The notes under the pieces: model-generated | Database searches by the model: none | The model's input: only the letters and a program-made list of their open reading frames with translations | Told to the model about the DNA's origin: nothing | Assembly: GCF_052162025.1 (NCBI RefSeq) | Contig: NZ_CP197401.1 | Span: 310,001-374,000, forward strand | DNA: 64,000 nucleotides | Origin: Methylobacter sp015476545 | GTDB taxonomy: Bacteria; Pseudomonadota; Gammaproteobacteria; Methylococcales; Methylomonadaceae | Direction: 5' to 3' | Shown: positions 62,507 to 64,000 of the stretch, in pieces | Layout: every line of letters starts with the position of its first letter | Position numbering within the stretch: the first letter of the stretch is position 1 | Position numbers and translations under genes: made by a program

Positions 62507-63175
62507 TTATATGAGTTTGAACGTATAACCGCCGACTTTGGTTGCAGGCGCGGCGATGGTAAGACTGATTTCCGTCGTCGCATCAGGGGCAATAACTGCT
62601 GTGCCATTGGCTGCGGGCAAATAATCCCGAGGATAAAAAACCCTATGCGCGAAAGGTTTTTCATTATAATCCAACAGCGTCAGTTTGATAGTCGGATATG
62701 CCTGCGGATATTCTGCCTGATTGGTAATAACGGCATGGAAGGCGTAATTGTGGTCAGGCTGCAGCGCAAACGAGCCCTGCAGCACGTTGAAGTCGTCGAG
62801 GTTTTTGTAAACAGGCAGCCGGCAGCCCAGGTGTTCGCAGATTTTCTCCAGATTGGGGCGGTAGGCCGGGTTCTGGCTGAAGGCATAGCCTTCAAAGTAT
62901 ACGATTTGCGCAGCCAACAGCAGCAGGCCTGCGATCAGGCCGGCATGCCAATAAGCAGCACGCCCTGCCGTTTTTACCGGCTCCCAGGGCAGAGGCTGCG
63001 GCGGTTTCTCTCCCTTGGCAATACCGGTTGGCTTTGACTCGCTGATAAATTCCAGTACATCAAACAAGCTCGAGCAATTAGTGCAGCGCATTACGCCCCG
63101 GTCGCTGCGCAGCTGCTCCAGAGTCAGTGCGTGGACTTTTTGGCAGTCAGGGCATACGGTGTACATGGCTTTCAA
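62507..63175 (-). CDS. Zinc-ribbon, DUF3426 membrane protein
   Basis: A 222-residue protein: N-terminal zinc ribbon (YTVCPDCQKVHAL...MRCTNCSSLFDV, MJ0042-type), one membrane helix (about residues 80-100), then a DUF3426 periplasmic domain (GCRLPVYKNLDDFNVLQGSF, PTIKLTLLDYNEKPFAHRVF, FKLI end). Proteins of this type usually lie next to prmA in proteobacteria, as here, with a 4-base overlap. Function is unknown. Confidence 0.88.
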   Translation of the reverse strand: MKAMYTVCPDCQKVHALTLEQLRSDRGVMRCTNCSSLFDVLEFISESKPTGIAKGEKPPQPLPWEPVKTAGRAAYWHAGLIAGLLLLAAQIVYFEGYAFSQNPAYRPNLEKICEHLGCRLPVYKNLDDFNVLQGSFALQPDHNYAFHAVITNQAEYPQAYPTIKLTLLDYNEKPFAHRVFYPRDYLPAANGTAVIAPDATTEISLTIAAPATKVGGYTFKLI

Positions 63176-64000
63176 TGTTTGATGCCTTGCAGCCGGATCC
63201 AGTCCTCCTGTTGTATCGGAGGTTCGAAGTCGATATAAGGCTGGTACGCCTGCATGACTGACTCGGCCTGTTCGTGCAGAATGCCCGACAGGACCAGCTG
63301 CCCGCCCGGTCTGACCAGGCCGGCTATCTGGCCGGCCATGTCGATGAGCGGTTTAGCCAGAATATTGGCCAGAACGACATCAGCCTGAAAAGGCGCAAAC
63401 TGTTCGGGCAGATAGCTGTGGATATGATTCTGGACCTTGTTTTTCAAGGCATTGTCCTGGGTTGCCGTGATAGCCTGCGGATCGATGTCGACAGCATGCG
63501 CTTCGCTAGCACCGAGCAGGATTGCGGCAACGGCCAGTATGCCGGAGCCGCAGCCGTAATCGATGACGGTTTTGCCGGCCAAATCGTGGCTGGCCAGCCA
63601 TTCCAGGCATAATGCCGTCGTCGGATGCGTGCCGGTGCCGAAGGCCAGACCGGGGTCCAGCGTCAGGCAGACTGTGCCGGGTTCGTGCTGTTCCTGGCCG
63701 GTCGGACAAACCCAGAGCTTATCGGCAAACTTCATCGGATGATAATAATCCATCCAGGCGCGTTCCCAAGGTTGATCTTCGATTTCTTCAACATGCCAGG
63801 CGCGGAGCTGTTCCTGTGGAAATTGCTGGTAGACCAAATCTTTGATCAATGCGGGATCGGCGTCGAGTTCATAGAGCGCAATGACCTGGGTGTTGCTCCA
63901 TATTTTCGTTTCCCCGATCCCTGGTTCGTAAACCGGCTCGTCTTCGGCATCCATGTAGGTGACAGAAACTGCGCCGAGATCGCTGAAGAAGTCGGCAAGC
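63172..64000 (-). CDS. prmA: Ribosomal protein L11 methyltransferase PrmA (5' end outside window)
   Basis: Trimethylates ribosomal protein L11. The visible part has the SAM-binding motif VIDYGCGSGILAVAA, PGLAFGTGTHPTTALCLEWL and NILAKPLIDM. The frame stays open to the window edge and the residues before the internal Met at 63954 (LADFFSDLGAVSVTYMDAED) match the PrmA N-terminal domain, so the true start lies beyond 64000. It is immediately followed by the zinc-ribbon gene. Confidence 0.95.
   Translation of the reverse strand, partial: LADFFSDLGAVSVTYMDAEDEPVYEPGIGETKIWSNTQVIALYELDADPALIKDLVYQQFPQEQLRAWHVEEIEDQPWERAWMDYYHPMKFADKLWVCPTGQEQHEPGTVCLTLDPGLAFGTGTHPTTALCLEWLASHDLAGKTVIDYGCGSGILAVAAILLGASEAHAVDIDPQAITATQDNALKNKVQNHIHSYLPEQFAPFQADVVLANILAKPLIDMAGQIAGLVRPGGQLVLSGILHEQAESVMQAYQPYIDFEPPIQQEDWIRLQGIKH

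Overview
This window is a chromosomal segment of a Gram-negative gammaproteobacterium. The assignment rests on gene content and order: lptM-lysA-dapF-DUF484-xerC, dusB-fis with purHD and prmA nearby, bamD next to rluD-yfiH, rdgC, darP, an Lpp-like lipoprotein and a YheS-type ABC-F ATPase. Moderate G+C and several details (two-subunit Na+ decarboxylase OadAB, an HMA-SafE-cupredoxin fusion, DUF1538 genes with a PII-like protein) would fit a Methylococcales-type methanotroph. No methane-oxidation gene is present, so that genus-level idea is only an inference. Almost everything is core housekeeping sequence. I see no prophage, CRISPR array, rRNA or tRNA gene, or complete insertion sequence.

Layout. 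1-5.3 kb: end of a phosphate-uptake operon (pstC, pstA, pstB, phoU). Its regulators phoB-phoR lie 40 kb away at 45.4-47.4 kb, behind a plausible Pho box. 5.3-17.5 kb: outer-membrane assembly lipoprotein bamD, pseudouridine synthase rluD with yfiH, a ZIP metal transporter, phosphoglucomutase, two L,D-transpeptidases around an Lpp-like lipoprotein, rdgC, a deoxyinosine glycosylase, darP, dinB and two membrane proteins of unknown function. 17.5-21.4 kb: the lptM-lysA-dapF-DUF484-xerC operon; lptM (42 codons) is easily missed. 21.8-30 kb: fructosamine-kinase-like gene, thrB, a type II NADH dehydrogenase, an ABC-F protein, a universal stress protein, a cold-shock/TM2 fusion and cspA. 30-32.4 kb: a tightly overlapping four-gene operon of two DUF1538 membrane proteins, a PII-like protein and a CBS-domain protein. 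32.5-35.6 kb: clpB behind a near-consensus sigma-32 promoter, then mscL.

35.7-45.3 kb is the most accessory-looking part. It holds single genes on the plus strand (NTF2-like, YjbQ, a cyclase-family lipoprotein, a metallophosphatase, a DUF3060 lipoprotein, a HAD hydrolase, an EamA exporter, a CTP-synthase-like amidotransferase, a GNAT acetyltransferase), repeat copies, a MITE-like insertion, and an HMA-SafE-cupredoxin gene likely involved in copper handling. 47.7-52.7 kb: a DUF502 membrane protein, a small lipoprotein, a coiled-coil protein of unknown function, and G+C-rich oadB-oadA without a visible gamma subunit. 52.8-64 kb: macrodomain protein, msrB, M18 aminopeptidase, AlkB-like dioxygenase, purD, purH, fis, dusB, two cysteine-rich small proteins behind rlmI, a zinc-ribbon DUF3426 protein and prmA (cut by the window end).

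Three families of dispersed palindromic repeats recur between genes. The clearest non-gene discovery is a 119-bp element with perfect 19-bp terminal inverted repeats and a TA target duplication, inserted in one copy of the GTAGGGTACG repeat. The pre-insertion site can be reconstructed by comparison with another copy in the same window. The most interesting gene groups of unknown function are the DUF1538/PII/CBS operon and the cysteine-rich pair after rlmI.
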